Shown one piece after another: positions 1-7,373 of a stretch of 64,000 nucleotides of DNA (position 1 is its first letter; every line of letters begins with the position of its first letter). Below the pieces are notes generated by a model. That model ran no database searches, was not told the DNA's origin, and saw nothing but the letters and a program-made list of their open reading frames with translations. Origin of the DNA: Sterolibacterium sp. (GTDB taxonomy: Bacteria; Pseudomonadota; Gammaproteobacteria; Burkholderiales; Rhodocyclaceae); NCBI GenBank assembly GCA_023258955.1, contig JAHFRE010000002.1, positions 1 through 64,000 on the forward strand. The letters are read 5' to 3'. The translations under genes and the position numbers were made by a program.

Positions 1-2774
1 GAGGACGTCGGCGTGCCGTGGCTGCCAAAAAGGGCGTTCAGGGCTGAGATCGCCAATACCACCTCGCCAAGGACCGGAATGACCTCGGCCGCCATGTAGG
101 AACCCGCCGAGGAAATGAAGCCGTTGGTCGCCAGGTAGTCGGCAAAAGCGGAACCCACACCGCCTTGCATCGCGCCAATCGTCCCGGCGTTCGCGGCGAG
201 CATGCTCCCGGCGGCAGAGGACATAAACCCACCCGCAGCAGCGCCGCCGGCTGAGCCGGCTACCCCTGCGGCAGCCCCTGCGACAGCTCCCCCGGTGACT
301 TCCCCGACAATGGACACGACAATCTGCTGGGCGGCCATCTTGGCGAGCTGCGCTTCGATGACTTTGATGAAGTCGGAGAAGCCCAGCTTGCCTGTGGTGA
401 AGAACTTGGCCAAAAGGTCCTCCATGCCGGTCAGCGCCGCGTTCCAGAACGCCTTCGCCTGACTGGCGGCGTTCGTCGCGTTGTTTACGTAGTCCATGAA
501 CGCCTGGTTCGTGCCCGTCACCCAGTCGCGCTCTTTCGCAATCTTGAAGTTGATGAGGTCGGTGACGATGGCCTTCTGCTTTTCTGCAGATTGCTGCAGC
601 GCGCCGATCACCCGATCGAATTCCTCGGTGCCGCCCCACCCTTTGGCGCCCATGAGCTCCGAAACTTTCTCTATTTCCTGCTCGAGCGCCTTGTCGATCA
701 ACGCCATAGCCTGGGTCACGGCGCGCTCTTGAGGGCTCATGTCGATTTCCGCGATCCCGGTCTTTAGCGCATCGATGGATTCCTTTTGCTTGATCGCGAA
801 CGCTTCCGTCGACTTGGAAACCTCCTGGGTCACCTTGTCCACCGCCGCCAGAACCGTGGCCCGATCCTTGAGGGCCTTCGTGGCATCTTCCTCGGCCTTT
901 CGCTCCGCTTCCTTCTGCAGAATGTAGGCGGCGGCTGACTTCAGCAATGCCTTCATGCCGGCGTCGACCCCGACGATAGACTTTCCAAGCATGTCTTTGA
1001 CGGCGAGGTTCAACTTTTCTCCTTCGGTCACGGCCTTGTTCTGATCCACCGCCAGGGAAATCTGCGCGGCGTAGGCATTGACCCGATCGACCAACGCGTT
1101 GTACTTGGTAACTTGGTCGTCCGCCGCCTGGGTTCCCCTGGCCAGGAAGTCTGCTGCGGCTTGCGCGGCGTCCTTCTGCGCTTGGGTCAGTGTGCCCGCC
1201 GAGCCCGCGGCGGCCTTTTGCTTGGCATCGATTGCATCCAAGGCGTCTCGCTGCTGCAACAGCGTTGCCCGGGTTTTGTCCAGTTCCTCGAGCTGGCCTT
1301 TGACGAAATAGTCCTCTTGTTGGTAGAGCTCCACCTTCTTAGCAGAAATGGCCGCGAGCTGCGCTTCGATTTGCGCGCGCTCACCGGTCCCGTATTTCAG
1401 GGTCTGGTTGATCTTGTCGAGCCGCGCCTGGGCGTCGTCCGCTGAGGGAATCAGCTTGTCGAGCGCGCACTTCCCAGAGTCTCCAAAGGCAAACCAGGCC
1501 GTCGCGGCGAGCCCGAGCAAGGTGATGATGACGCCCACCGGGCCGCCGAGGAGCGTCACCGCCCCGCCTGCGGCCGCCGCGGTGACCGATGCACCCTCTT
1601 GCGCCACGACCAGCGCCTCAAGGGCGGTGACATGGGCGAGTTCTGCTGCCGTTGCCCTGGCTTGGGCAGGAATCAAGCCATTGGTGGCAATTTCCAGTGC
1701 CACTTCCCCCTCAGCGGCCAGGACCGCCGCGCGCAGTTCAGCCACGCGGGTGGCGGTGAGCGCCGCGGTGGACGCCGTCGCCGCGACATTCGCTTCGGCA
1801 GCGGCCAAGGTCGCCGCCTTCAGCGCCACGTCGGCGGTCACCTTTTCGTAGGTGGCGACAGCGGCCTGGGCGTAGCCCGTAATCAAGGGACCCAGCCAGT
1901 TTGCAATCTTCCAGGAGCCGTATGCACCGGCAACTGCCTCGACGGCTTCCTTGTGGTTCGTGAGCCACGCCACTACGTCCTTGGTGGTCGAGACGACCGA
2001 GGCGACCGACGCACCAAACTTCTCAAAGGCAGTGCCGGTCCCGCCGGTGCTATCGCGCAACGCCAAGAAATCATCGACCACACCGTTCATCGTGGGTAAG
2101 AGCGCTGCAAGCATCTGGTTGGCAAAGCCACCGGTGCCGGTCAGCTCAACCCACTTGTCGTTAAATTCCTTGGAGGACTTGGCAAGCTCCGTGTTCATGT
2201 GCGAGAGTGCCAGCCCTTTCTCCACGGTCTTTTCGATCTCCTCAGAGCCGAGCGACATCACCGGCGCCACCTCGGCCCAGGATTTGCCGAGCGCCTTCAT
2301 CGCCACGGCGTTCCGCGTCTGGATGTCCGGGATCAGGTTGAAGATGTCGGCCAGTTGCATGAAGGCCTCCATCGGATCCTTGGCGGAGACGCCCAGCGCT
2401 TTAAAATCCTCGGGGGTCTTGCCCATGTTCACGGAAAGTTTTTCAACGGCGCGCGAGAGCGAATCGATGTCGGTACCGTTTTGCTTGGCTAGGAGACTTA
2501 GGCCCGACAGCACCTCGACGGCAATGCCAGTCGCCTTCTGCAGGTTAAGCAGATGCTCCGCGGCTTCGGACGTGTGCCGCACGAACTCGGCAAACTCGGC
2601 GATGGACAGCCCAACGCCCAGCGCCTCCAGGGCGTGCATGGCGCTTTCCGCCGCTTCGCTGATTTGGCTGGTGGCCTCGGTGACCGCGTTCTTCGCCTCC
2701 CGCATGTCGGACGACAAACGGGCGACGTTGGCCGACATCTGGACCACCAGATTGCCAATCGTGATATCGCTCAT
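1..2774 (-). CDS. Phage tail tape measure protein (3' end outside window)
   Basis: This protein sets tail length in siphoviruses and is threaded through the tail tube. The minus-strand frame is open for about 924 codons from the ATG at 2774 to the window edge, so the C-terminus is missing. It begins MSDITIGNLVVQMSANVARL, the usual start of lambda-like tape measures. It continues with alanine- and glutamine-rich helical stretches, a hydrophobic stretch (GGPVGVIITLLGLAATAWFA) and a Gly/Ala-rich region near the edge. Its start overlaps the stop of the gpGT frame as ATGA, which implies translational coupling. Its place right after the two tail-assembly chaperones supports the call. Confidence 0.9.
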   Translation of the reverse strand, partial: MSDITIGNLVVQMSANVARLSSDMREAKNAVTEATSQISEAAESAMHALEALGVGLSIAEFAEFVRHTSEAAEHLLNLQKATGIAVEVLSGLSLLAKQNGTDIDSLSRAVEKLSVNMGKTPEDFKALGVSAKDPMEAFMQLADIFNLIPDIQTRNAVAMKALGKSWAEVAPVMSLGSEEIEKTVEKGLALSHMNTELAKSSKEFNDKWVELTGTGGFANQMLAALLPTMNGVVDDFLALRDSTGGTGTAFEKFGASVASVVSTTKDVVAWLTNHKEAVEAVAGAYGSWKIANWLGPLITGYAQAAVATYEKVTADVALKAATLAAAEANVAATASTAALTATRVAELRAAVLAAEGEVALEIATNGLIPAQARATAAELAHVTALEALVVAQEGASVTAAAAGGAVTLLGGPVGVIITLLGLAATAWFAFGDSGKCALDKLIPSADDAQARLDKINQTLKYGTGERAQIEAQLAAISAKKVELYQQEDYFVKGQLEELDKTRATLLQQRDALDAIDAKQKAAAGSAGTLTQAQKDAAQAAADFLARGTQAADDQVTKYNALVDRVNAYAAQISLAVDQNKAVTEGEKLNLAVKDMLGKSIVGVDAGMKALLKSAAAYILQKEAERKAEEDATKALKDRATVLAAVDKVTQEVSKSTEAFAIKQKESIDALKTGIAEIDMSPQERAVTQAMALIDKALEQEIEKVSELMGAKGWGGTEEFDRVIGALQQSAEKQKAIVTDLINFKIAKERDWVTGTNQAFMDYVNNATNAASQAKAFWNAALTGMEDLLAKFFTTGKLGFSDFIKVIEAQLAKMAAQQIVVSIVGEVTGGAVAGAAAGVAGSAGGAAAGGFMSSAAGSMLAANAGTIGAMQGGVGSAFADYLATNGFISSAGSYMAAEVIPVLGEVVLAISALNALFGSHGTPTS

Positions 2775-3082
2775 GTTTTGTCCATTGAGGTTGGCGCCGC
2801 GAGGGCGACGCAGTCCAGTTGCAAGAGGGTCTCGACTTCCCAGGGAGTGAGCTCCACACCCATGAGCTGCTGCCAGGCGACAACATCTGCCAAGGCAATA
2901 GGGGACACCCCCATGCCGTTGTTGCCGCGGCGTGCATTCAACTGCAGGAACACCGACCAGACCGCACCACACCCGGTCGGGATGGGGAGCGGAATCAGCT
3001 CTGGCGGCATCTCGCCGGTTGCCTGGGCGACGGCTTCAAGGTGCTGGCGGAAGGTGGTGCCGTCTTTATCTCGCCGGCCCAA
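2771..3082 (-). CDS. Tail assembly chaperone, T domain of gpGT frameshift product
   Basis: This frame holds the T extension of a lambda-like G/GT chaperone pair. Read alone it could start only at a TTG (3082). The frame is open further upstream, through residues reading YQGLRDGLIRHAEQQFA, to the slippery heptamer in the upstream gene at 3133-3139. I therefore infer it is made mainly as a -1 frameshift fusion spanning 3540 to 2771. It resembles small phage proteins that lie just before tape measures (WSVFLQL...LTPWEVETLLQLD). The GT product recruits tape measure and tail tube subunits during tail assembly and is absent from the virion. Its stop overlaps the tape-measure ATG. Confidence 0.75.
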   Translation of the reverse strand: MGRRDKDGTTFRQHLEAVAQATGEMPPELIPLPIPTGCGAVWSVFLQLNARRGNNGMGVSPIALADVVAWQQLMGVELTPWEVETLLQLDCVALAAPTSMDKT

Positions 3083-3108
3083 GGCGAACTGCTGCTCGGC
3101 GTGGCGGA

Positions 3109-3540
3109 TCAGTCCGTCCCGCAGGCCCTGATAAAATTTTCCTTTTCCTCCAGGGCGGCGGCGACCTGGGCTTTGAGCCAGCCTACCCGCGCGTAGAGGT
3201 CAGCTGCGGCCTGGGTCGAGAATGGAATCTGCTTTCCATCCTCGCCGATCCCGATCCAGCCCAGGGTACAGGCGGCAAGATAACTCAGGCCATCGGCCTC
3301 CTCGTCCTCCGGATCATCCAACTGCACCTTGCCGGCCTTTTGGAACTTGGCGCGCAGCTTCCGGGTGCGCGTAAAGAGCAGCTGCTTTCTCTTTGGATGC
3401 TCGGGACCGGCCAGCGTCACTAGGGCACCCGTGGGCGCACCGGTGACCGGATGCTTGATAACGACGTCTGCCTCGCTGAGCTCGCTGATGGTCGAGATGT
3501 CGAGGAGGGAATTCAATACGGTTGCCGCTGCGCTATTCAT
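3109..3540 (-). CDS. Tail assembly chaperone gpG-like
   Basis: This 143-residue protein starts at the ATG at 3540 (MNSAAATVLNSLLDISTISE). It lies between the tail tube gene and the tape measure, the fixed place of the chaperone in siphovirus late operons. The sequence has charged segments (PEHPKRKQLLFTRTRKLRAK, DDPEDEEADG) and ends EEKENFIRACGTD. The frameshift heptamer lies eight codons before its stop. An upstream extension of the frame reads low-complexity and crosses the 3569-3591 hairpin, so I take the internal ATG as the start. The shorter product is expected in excess over gpGT. Confidence 0.8.
   Translation of the reverse strand: MNSAAATVLNSLLDISTISELSEADVVIKHPVTGAPTGALVTLAGPEHPKRKQLLFTRTRKLRAKFQKAGKVQLDDPEDEEADGLSYLAACTLGWIGIGEDGKQIPFSTQAAADLYARVGWLKAQVAAALEEKENFIRACGTD
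3133..3139 (-). promoter_or_regulatory. Programmed -1 ribosomal frameshift site (A AAT TTT)
   Basis: In the gpG reading frame the minus strand reads A-AAT-TTT, a full X XXY YYZ heptamer (XXX=AAA, YYY=TTT), eight codons before the gpG stop. A -1 slip enters a frame with no stop until 2771, which is the T domain. The position between tail tube and tape measure is where lambda-like phages carry this shift. The site is read directly; its use is inferred from the family. Confidence 0.8.
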
Positions 3541-3568
3541 TCGCTTGTACTCCTGTGGGGAAAGAGAG

Positions 3569-3591
3569 GGGTCGCGTTTCAAACGCGACCC
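3569..3591 (-). terminator. Stem-loop between tail tube and gpG genes
   Basis: A perfect inverted repeat with 11-nt arms (GGGTCGCGTTT / AAACGCGACCC) lies after the tail tube stop and 29 nt before the gpG ATG. On the minus strand it is followed by TCTCTTT, a weak T tract. It may act as a partial terminator or mRNA processing element that makes tail tube more abundant than the chaperones. Confidence 0.6.
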
Positions 3592-3613
3592 TTGGTTTGG
3601 TGCTATGGATCGC

Positions 3614-4825
3614 TTAAGCGGCAGAGTCCTGCACAACGATCGTGGTCTGCTCACTGGATGTGCCAGCGCCGCCGGCGGTATTGAGAAGCGCCGTGAAAGC
3701 ATAGGTCGCGATGATTCCCTTCTCCGTATCTGTCTTGGTGCAGCTACTGAGTTTCAAGGCCGGCAGGCTGATGGCTATGAAATCGGCGGCGGCGACATTG
3801 CTGCTCGTAAGCGCCACGGAGATACCGATCACGTCCTCGTTGATGAAGTTGTCGCGGAAGGTGCCGGAATCAAAGTAGGCCGTGAATTGGCCAGTCACCG
3901 TCATCCGCCCCGGGAAGACGTAGGGCACGAAGTTCTGCCCCACCACCGGATCTCCTGACAGGGCGCCGGCGACGTTGATCGTGAGGCCCGTGCAGTTCGC
4001 CACTGGCGTGCCACTGATAAGCAAAACCCCATTAACGGCGGAGACCACACCCGTCGCTGAGGCCGCCGTGGCACCCGTGTAATAGGCGGAGGAACCTGTG
4101 GTGATGTTCTGCCCGATCAGTCCAAAGTCGATGGTCCCCATGCCGGTGGGCGGCAGGGCAATGGCCATCGTGTCGATTTTGACGCCGGTAAAGAGCTCGG
4201 AGAGACTCGTGTCGGCGTTGAAATGCTCGTAGGAAAACGACTTCGCCGTGTGACCGGTGGTCGGCATGTAGGTCTTTTTGCCCACCACGGTCACGGTCGA
4301 CGCGGCAATCGGACCTTCGGCAATGAGTGCGGTCCCATTCAGGACGATCACCGTGGCGACGGTGGCGGTCAGCGCGGTGACCATCAAGTTCTTGTTGAGA
4401 TTCGCCGCATTGAATACGCCCACGCTCAGGCGAATCACGTCGCCGACCTTCACACCATCGGTGAGAAACGACCCCGCCGCCCGGGTCAGTGTCCACGTGG
4501 GGCCGGTGCCCGCAATCGTGATCGACGCACTCGCAATAGGGCTCACCGAGGCAAAGTCGCGCCGCACGACTGCGGCGATGAAGTCGGCATAGGTCTTGGG
4601 TGAGAGTTCTCCCTTGAGCGAACCCTTGACGCGCCGCGTACCGTGGCGAAAGTCAGCCACCTGCATGTCGGTTCGGATCTCGTTCGAGCTGAAGGTATCC
4701 TTGGAAAGATCCAGGACCGATTCCACGCGCCGGATGATTTGCGCACCCGACGCACCGGGTGCGGTGCCGAAGACCGTCTCGGCCTTGTAGGTAACTTGTT
4801 TGAATACGCCAGACGACATGACCAT
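3614..4825 (-). CDS. Major tail tube protein
   Basis: This 403-residue protein starts at an ATG (4825) with an AAGGAG Shine-Dalgarno 6 nt upstream. It begins MVMSSGVFKQVTYKAETVFG and contains RVKGSLKGELSPKTYADF near residue 65, typical of phage tail tube proteins that open with an 'equivalent-to-reference' beta domain. The rest is rich in Ser/Thr/Val/Gly, as expected for beta structure, with a likely inserted domain in the middle (residues about 100-280). It polymerises as hexameric rings around the tape measure. Neighbours on the upstream side are the tail terminator and on the downstream side the chaperones. Flanking stem-loops suggest tuned expression. Confidence 0.85.
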   Translation of the reverse strand: MVMSSGVFKQVTYKAETVFGTAPGASGAQIIRRVESVLDLSKDTFSSNEIRTDMQVADFRHGTRRVKGSLKGELSPKTYADFIAAVVRRDFASVSPIASASITIAGTGPTWTLTRAAGSFLTDGVKVGDVIRLSVGVFNAANLNKNLMVTALTATVATVIVLNGTALIAEGPIAASTVTVVGKKTYMPTTGHTAKSFSYEHFNADTSLSELFTGVKIDTMAIALPPTGMGTIDFGLIGQNITTGSSAYYTGATAASATGVVSAVNGVLLISGTPVANCTGLTINVAGALSGDPVVGQNFVPYVFPGRMTVTGQFTAYFDSGTFRDNFINEDVIGISVALTSSNVAAADFIAISLPALKLSSCTKTDTEKGIIATYAFTALLNTAGGAGTSSEQTTIVVQDSAA

Positions 4826-4848
4826 GGGAGACTCCTTGGACGTAAAAG

Positions 4849-4867
4849 AGCCGCCTCACGGGCGGCT
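4849..4867 (-). terminator. Stem-loop upstream of tail tube gene
   Basis: AGCCGCC and GGCGGCT form a 7-bp stem with a 5-nt loop, followed on the minus strand by CTTTTACG. It lies between the tail terminator gene and the tail tube ATG, 24 nt from the start. It resembles a weak intrinsic terminator, or a 5' stabilising hairpin for the abundant tail tube message. Confidence 0.55.
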
Positions 4868-4889
4868 GCGGTATTGCGGTTGAAAGGTG

Positions 4890-5288
4890 CTATCGGTAGT
4901 AATGCACAAAGAAATCGACGGCTTGCTGGTAGGTGTCGACGTCCATGTCGTAATGCGAAGCGACGCGCGTGTCGACGCGAATCAAGATTACCTGCACACC
5001 GCCGATGATCCCGTTTTCCTTTTCGCAGGCGGTAATTGCCGCCTCAGCCAATCCCTTCGCTGATTCTGATGTCCCACCAAAGCAGTTCACCTGCACCCTC
5101 GCCATCCAGGGGTCCATGCCCGGCGTGGCATCGATGGGGTGTATCGGTCGGTCGCCCAGGAGGCCAAGGACGATGAACGGTTTAATCGTTCCCTGGGGCG
5201 CTGCATCCGCGTAGAGGCGGTGACCGGTCAGCGCCGCCACTCCGGCGTTGGCAGCGAGCAGCGTAAAGAGAACCTTTTCTGGTTTCAC
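4890..5288 (-). CDS. Tail terminator / completion protein (DUF3168 family)
   Basis: This 132-residue protein is read from a GTG at 5288 that overlaps the stop of the upstream gene as GTGA. The sequence KPEKVLFTLLAANAGVAALT followed by HRLYADAAPQGTIKPFIVL matches the N-terminal pattern of DUF3168 proteins (HK97 gp17-like): a short helix, then RIY/LYxxxAPQGxxxPFIV. Near the end, DVDTYQQAVDFFVHYY matches the family C-terminus. These proteins form the ring that caps the tail tube and joins it to the head. The gene lies between the HK97 gp10-like gene and the tail tube, as expected. Confidence 0.85.
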   Translation of the reverse strand: MKPEKVLFTLLAANAGVAALTGHRLYADAAPQGTIKPFIVLGLLGDRPIHPIDATPGMDPWMARVQVNCFGGTSESAKGLAEAAITACEKENGIIGGVQVILIRVDTRVASHYDMDVDTYQQAVDFFVHYYR

Positions 5289-5764
5289 AGCTTGGTAAGT
5301 TCTTTGGGCAGCCGGTCCGCCATGTAATCCGCCATGGCTTCCAATCCCTCCTGGGCCCGCCCATCCATGGCCGGGCGCATGAACGGCTTCTTCTGCGCGC
5401 CAGGGTGGCGCACGGCATCGCGCATCACGCCGCCGAAGGCGAGTGCCTTGGTGTATCGCGGCTTGATCCAATGCGCCGCGGTGCCGAACTCGACCATGTG
5501 GGCATAAAAGGGATCGCCCGGCTTCTTGTGCTTCCCTGCGATCACCTTGGCGTACACCGTCCCGTTTCTCGATCCTGTAGCAATCCGAATTGACTTCGCC
5601 AGGTCGCCCGACACGTTGTGCACGAGGCTCTTCGCTTCCTGCTGGATCGGAATAGCCATTGCGCGCAGGCCCCCGCGCAGGATATTGGTTTCGATCTTGA
5701 CCGGCACATCCTGCATCGCGGCCCACAGATCAGACAGGCCCTCAACTTTTGCCTCAGCCATCAT
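5285..5764 (-). CDS. HK97 gp10-family head-tail joining / neck protein
   Basis: This 159-residue protein shows family features: an N-terminal helix (EGLSDLWAAMQDVP), the segment AMAIPIQQEAKSLVHNVSGDLAKSI, and DPFYAHMVEFGTAAHWIKPR. The 'YAxxVEFGTxxHxIxP' pattern is diagnostic. A C-terminal KKPFMRPAMD also matches. It acts at the neck between head connector and tail. The start lies 11 nt inside the upstream gene and its stop overlaps the next start, so the connector genes are translated as a coupled block. Confidence 0.9.
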   Translation of the reverse strand: MMAEAKVEGLSDLWAAMQDVPVKIETNILRGGLRAMAIPIQQEAKSLVHNVSGDLAKSIRIATGSRNGTVYAKVIAGKHKKPGDPFYAHMVEFGTAAHWIKPRYTKALAFGGVMRDAVRHPGAQKKPFMRPAMDGRAQEGLEAMADYMADRLPKELTKL

Positions 5765-6107
5765 TCATTCCTTCGGAAGCCGACAGCACGATGATGCGAT
5801 TGCGCTCTTCCACGTTCTCGCTGTCGTGGATGTTGAAAATCCGGGCGCCGTACACAATGCGCATCGTTGCCACCACCTTCGGGTCCGAGAAGATGGCCTT
5901 CCAGCGGATCATGATGGTGTGGCTCACCGACGACTGGATCGCGGCCGCGGCCATGCGCTCGGATCCCGAGGTCGGGGTAATGGAAGCCGCTACATTGGCG
6001 ACGGTCTGCCAGGTCTTGATGCCGCCACCGATCTCGCCGGTAGCAACCACCGGGACCTGGATATCGACCCTGTGGCGAAGGTCACCTGATTTGAAGACGA
6101 CAGCCAT
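5754..6107 (-). CDS. Phage head-tail joining protein (HK97 gp9 / SPP1 gp16-like)
   Basis: This 117-residue protein opens with AVVFKSGDLRHRVDIQVPVV, the usual 'aGxLrhRv.iq' start of the Phage_H_T_join family. SHTIMIRWKAIF followed by MRIVYGARIFNIHDSENVEERNR matches the conserved core (H-x-I/V-x-x-R ... R-x-F-x-I). It serves as a stopper or adaptor at the portal-tail interface. Its gene follows the gp6-like connector by three bases and overlaps the gp10-like gene, the standard order in HK97-like phages. Confidence 0.9.
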   Translation of the reverse strand: MAVVFKSGDLRHRVDIQVPVVATGEIGGGIKTWQTVANVAASITPTSGSERMAAAAIQSSVSHTIMIRWKAIFSDPKVVATMRIVYGARIFNIHDSENVEERNRIIVLSASEGMNDG

Positions 6108-6110
6108 GGC

Positions 6111-6959
6111 TCACCAGGTCGTGTAGCTATCAAAGAGCGAATCGACGAAGGGCAGGTTCTCAATCTTGCCGCGGCTCATAGCAATAGCCTCTTCCCGAAA
6201 CACATCCAAGGAGCCCACGCGCATCCGTATCCAGGCGAGAATGTCGCCAGGCACCTCGCCGATGAAACTCTGGCCGATGCCGCGGTCAGTAATATCAATA
6301 GCCGCGGCGCCAGCCGCCAACGCGACCTGAAACACGCCGTCCGCCAGGACAGAAACCAGGGTGTAGTCGGTGTTGATTTGCAGTGGTGCGGGCGGAATGC
6401 CCCCGCTGTTCGAGAACTGGACCACGTCGCCCACGGCGAGCGGCCGCCAGATTTTGACTGACACCGTATCGGCCACCGGATCTGCCACAATCGGCGAAGC
6501 GAAACCCGCGCTGAACGTTACCCACGCTGCGCCGATCTGCGGCAGCGGAATCGGCCAAATCTTGCCGAAGAGCGGGGTGATCCGGCACGGCTCGCAGGCG
6601 TAGTCCACCGTATAGTCGGCCGCGGGCATTGTTTGCGTGCTGCCATCCATGGCCAGGTACTGGATCGACTCGACATGCAGCACCGGCGCGCGATCCATGA
6701 GGATGGCATTGCTCGGTAGCATGAAGGGGTAGCCCCACCGGGTACCGAACTCCCCCATCCCCGGAAAGCTGTCCAGGACCTGCCGGTAGCGCGCTGAGAC
6801 CAGCTGCCGCCAGGTCCGATTCTCGACCGATTTCCTCGCCGCCACGATGGTGGCCAGGATATGGGCGTCATCGATCCCGGCGTCTTGCTTGATGTGGGCG
6901 ATCGCATCGTTAAGATGCAATGGCTCAGCCGCCGGCGGTGTCAGAAGCTGGAGGGGCAT
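6111..6959 (-). CDS. Head-tail connector protein (gp6 / phiE125 gp8 family)
   Basis: This 282-residue protein starts MPLQLLTPPAAEPLHLNDAI. The N-terminal part (LNDAIAHIKQDAGIDDAHIL ... AARKSVENRTWRQLV) is the helical gp6-type adaptor, which forms a ring under the portal. Residues about 80-210 hold a beta-rich section not found in the shortest gp6 proteins. The C-terminal half (GDILAWIRMRVGSLDVFREE) is typical of phiE125 gp8-like proteins. A stem-loop sits 20 nt upstream of the ATG. The gene begins the head-tail joining block after the long fibre insertion. Confidence 0.85.
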   Translation of the reverse strand: MPLQLLTPPAAEPLHLNDAIAHIKQDAGIDDAHILATIVAARKSVENRTWRQLVSARYRQVLDSFPGMGEFGTRWGYPFMLPSNAILMDRAPVLHVESIQYLAMDGSTQTMPAADYTVDYACEPCRITPLFGKIWPIPLPQIGAAWVTFSAGFASPIVADPVADTVSVKIWRPLAVGDVVQFSNSGGIPPAPLQINTDYTLVSVLADGVFQVALAAGAAAIDITDRGIGQSFIGEVPGDILAWIRMRVGSLDVFREEAIAMSRGKIENLPFVDSLFDSYTTW

Positions 6960-6971
6960 GGAATTCCCAGT

Positions 6972-6992
6972 AAAAAGAGCGCCCGGAGGCGC
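6972..6992 (-). terminator. Intrinsic terminator-like hairpin upstream of connector gene
   Basis: GCGCC-CGGA-GGCGC forms a stem at 6979-6992, followed on the minus strand by TCTTTTT. It lies between the fibre-adaptor gene and the connector gene. Full termination here would silence the tail genes, so read-through or antitermination must occur if the operon is one transcript. Confidence 0.6.
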
Positions 6993-7018
6993 CCTGGCTT
7001 ATCAGATTCGACAGTCCC

Positions 7019-7336
7019 TCAGTTCAAGGAACGGACCGGTAGCACGGCGGAAAGCGCGAGGACCTTAGATGCGCTCGTGGTCGCGCAGACCACTTTGATC
7101 AAGTAATCGCAGCCTTCGTTGCCGGCCTGGACCGGCAGATAGACGCGCGTCGATGTGCCGTCTATCGCCGGCGCGCCATTCAAGAGGCCGGCGGGACCAG
7201 GATCCCGCCCAATAAGGACGGCCACTGTCACGGTCGGCGTGCCCGTCAGAAGATCGTCTGCGCCAAGTCCCACCGAGAAGTCAAAGGTCAGGGTGAGCTC
7301 TTCCGCCGGGTCCTTGGTGTCCAGGCGCGCGGTCAT
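7019..7336 (-). CDS. Phage fibre-tail adaptor-like protein
   Basis: This 105-residue protein has the layout of small phage adaptor proteins. Near the N-terminus is KDPAEELTLTFDFSVGLGADD. In the middle is a strand-rich stretch with TPTVTVAVLIG. Near the end comes STRVYLPVQAGNEGCDYLIKVVCATTSASKVL, where 'V-x-x-x-G-x-x-G-x-x-Y-x-I/V-x-x-x-x-x-T' is the family signature. Such proteins link fibres to the virion. Its place between the giant adhesin gene and the connector fits that role. The match is by eye, so the name is tentative. Confidence 0.6.
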   Translation of the reverse strand: MTARLDTKDPAEELTLTFDFSVGLGADDLLTGTPTVTVAVLIGRDPGPAGLLNGAPAIDGTSTRVYLPVQAGNEGCDYLIKVVCATTSASKVLALSAVLPVRSLN

Positions 7337-7373
7337 CGGGACCTCTCAAAATCTCTGGCGACTATCGCTTCAC

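Noticed and set aside
1951-2850. 299-codon plus-strand open frame opposite the tape measure
   Set aside because: It is an Ala/Ser-rich mirror of a GC-rich coding strand, has no ribosome site or motif, and the minus-strand tape measure is clear.
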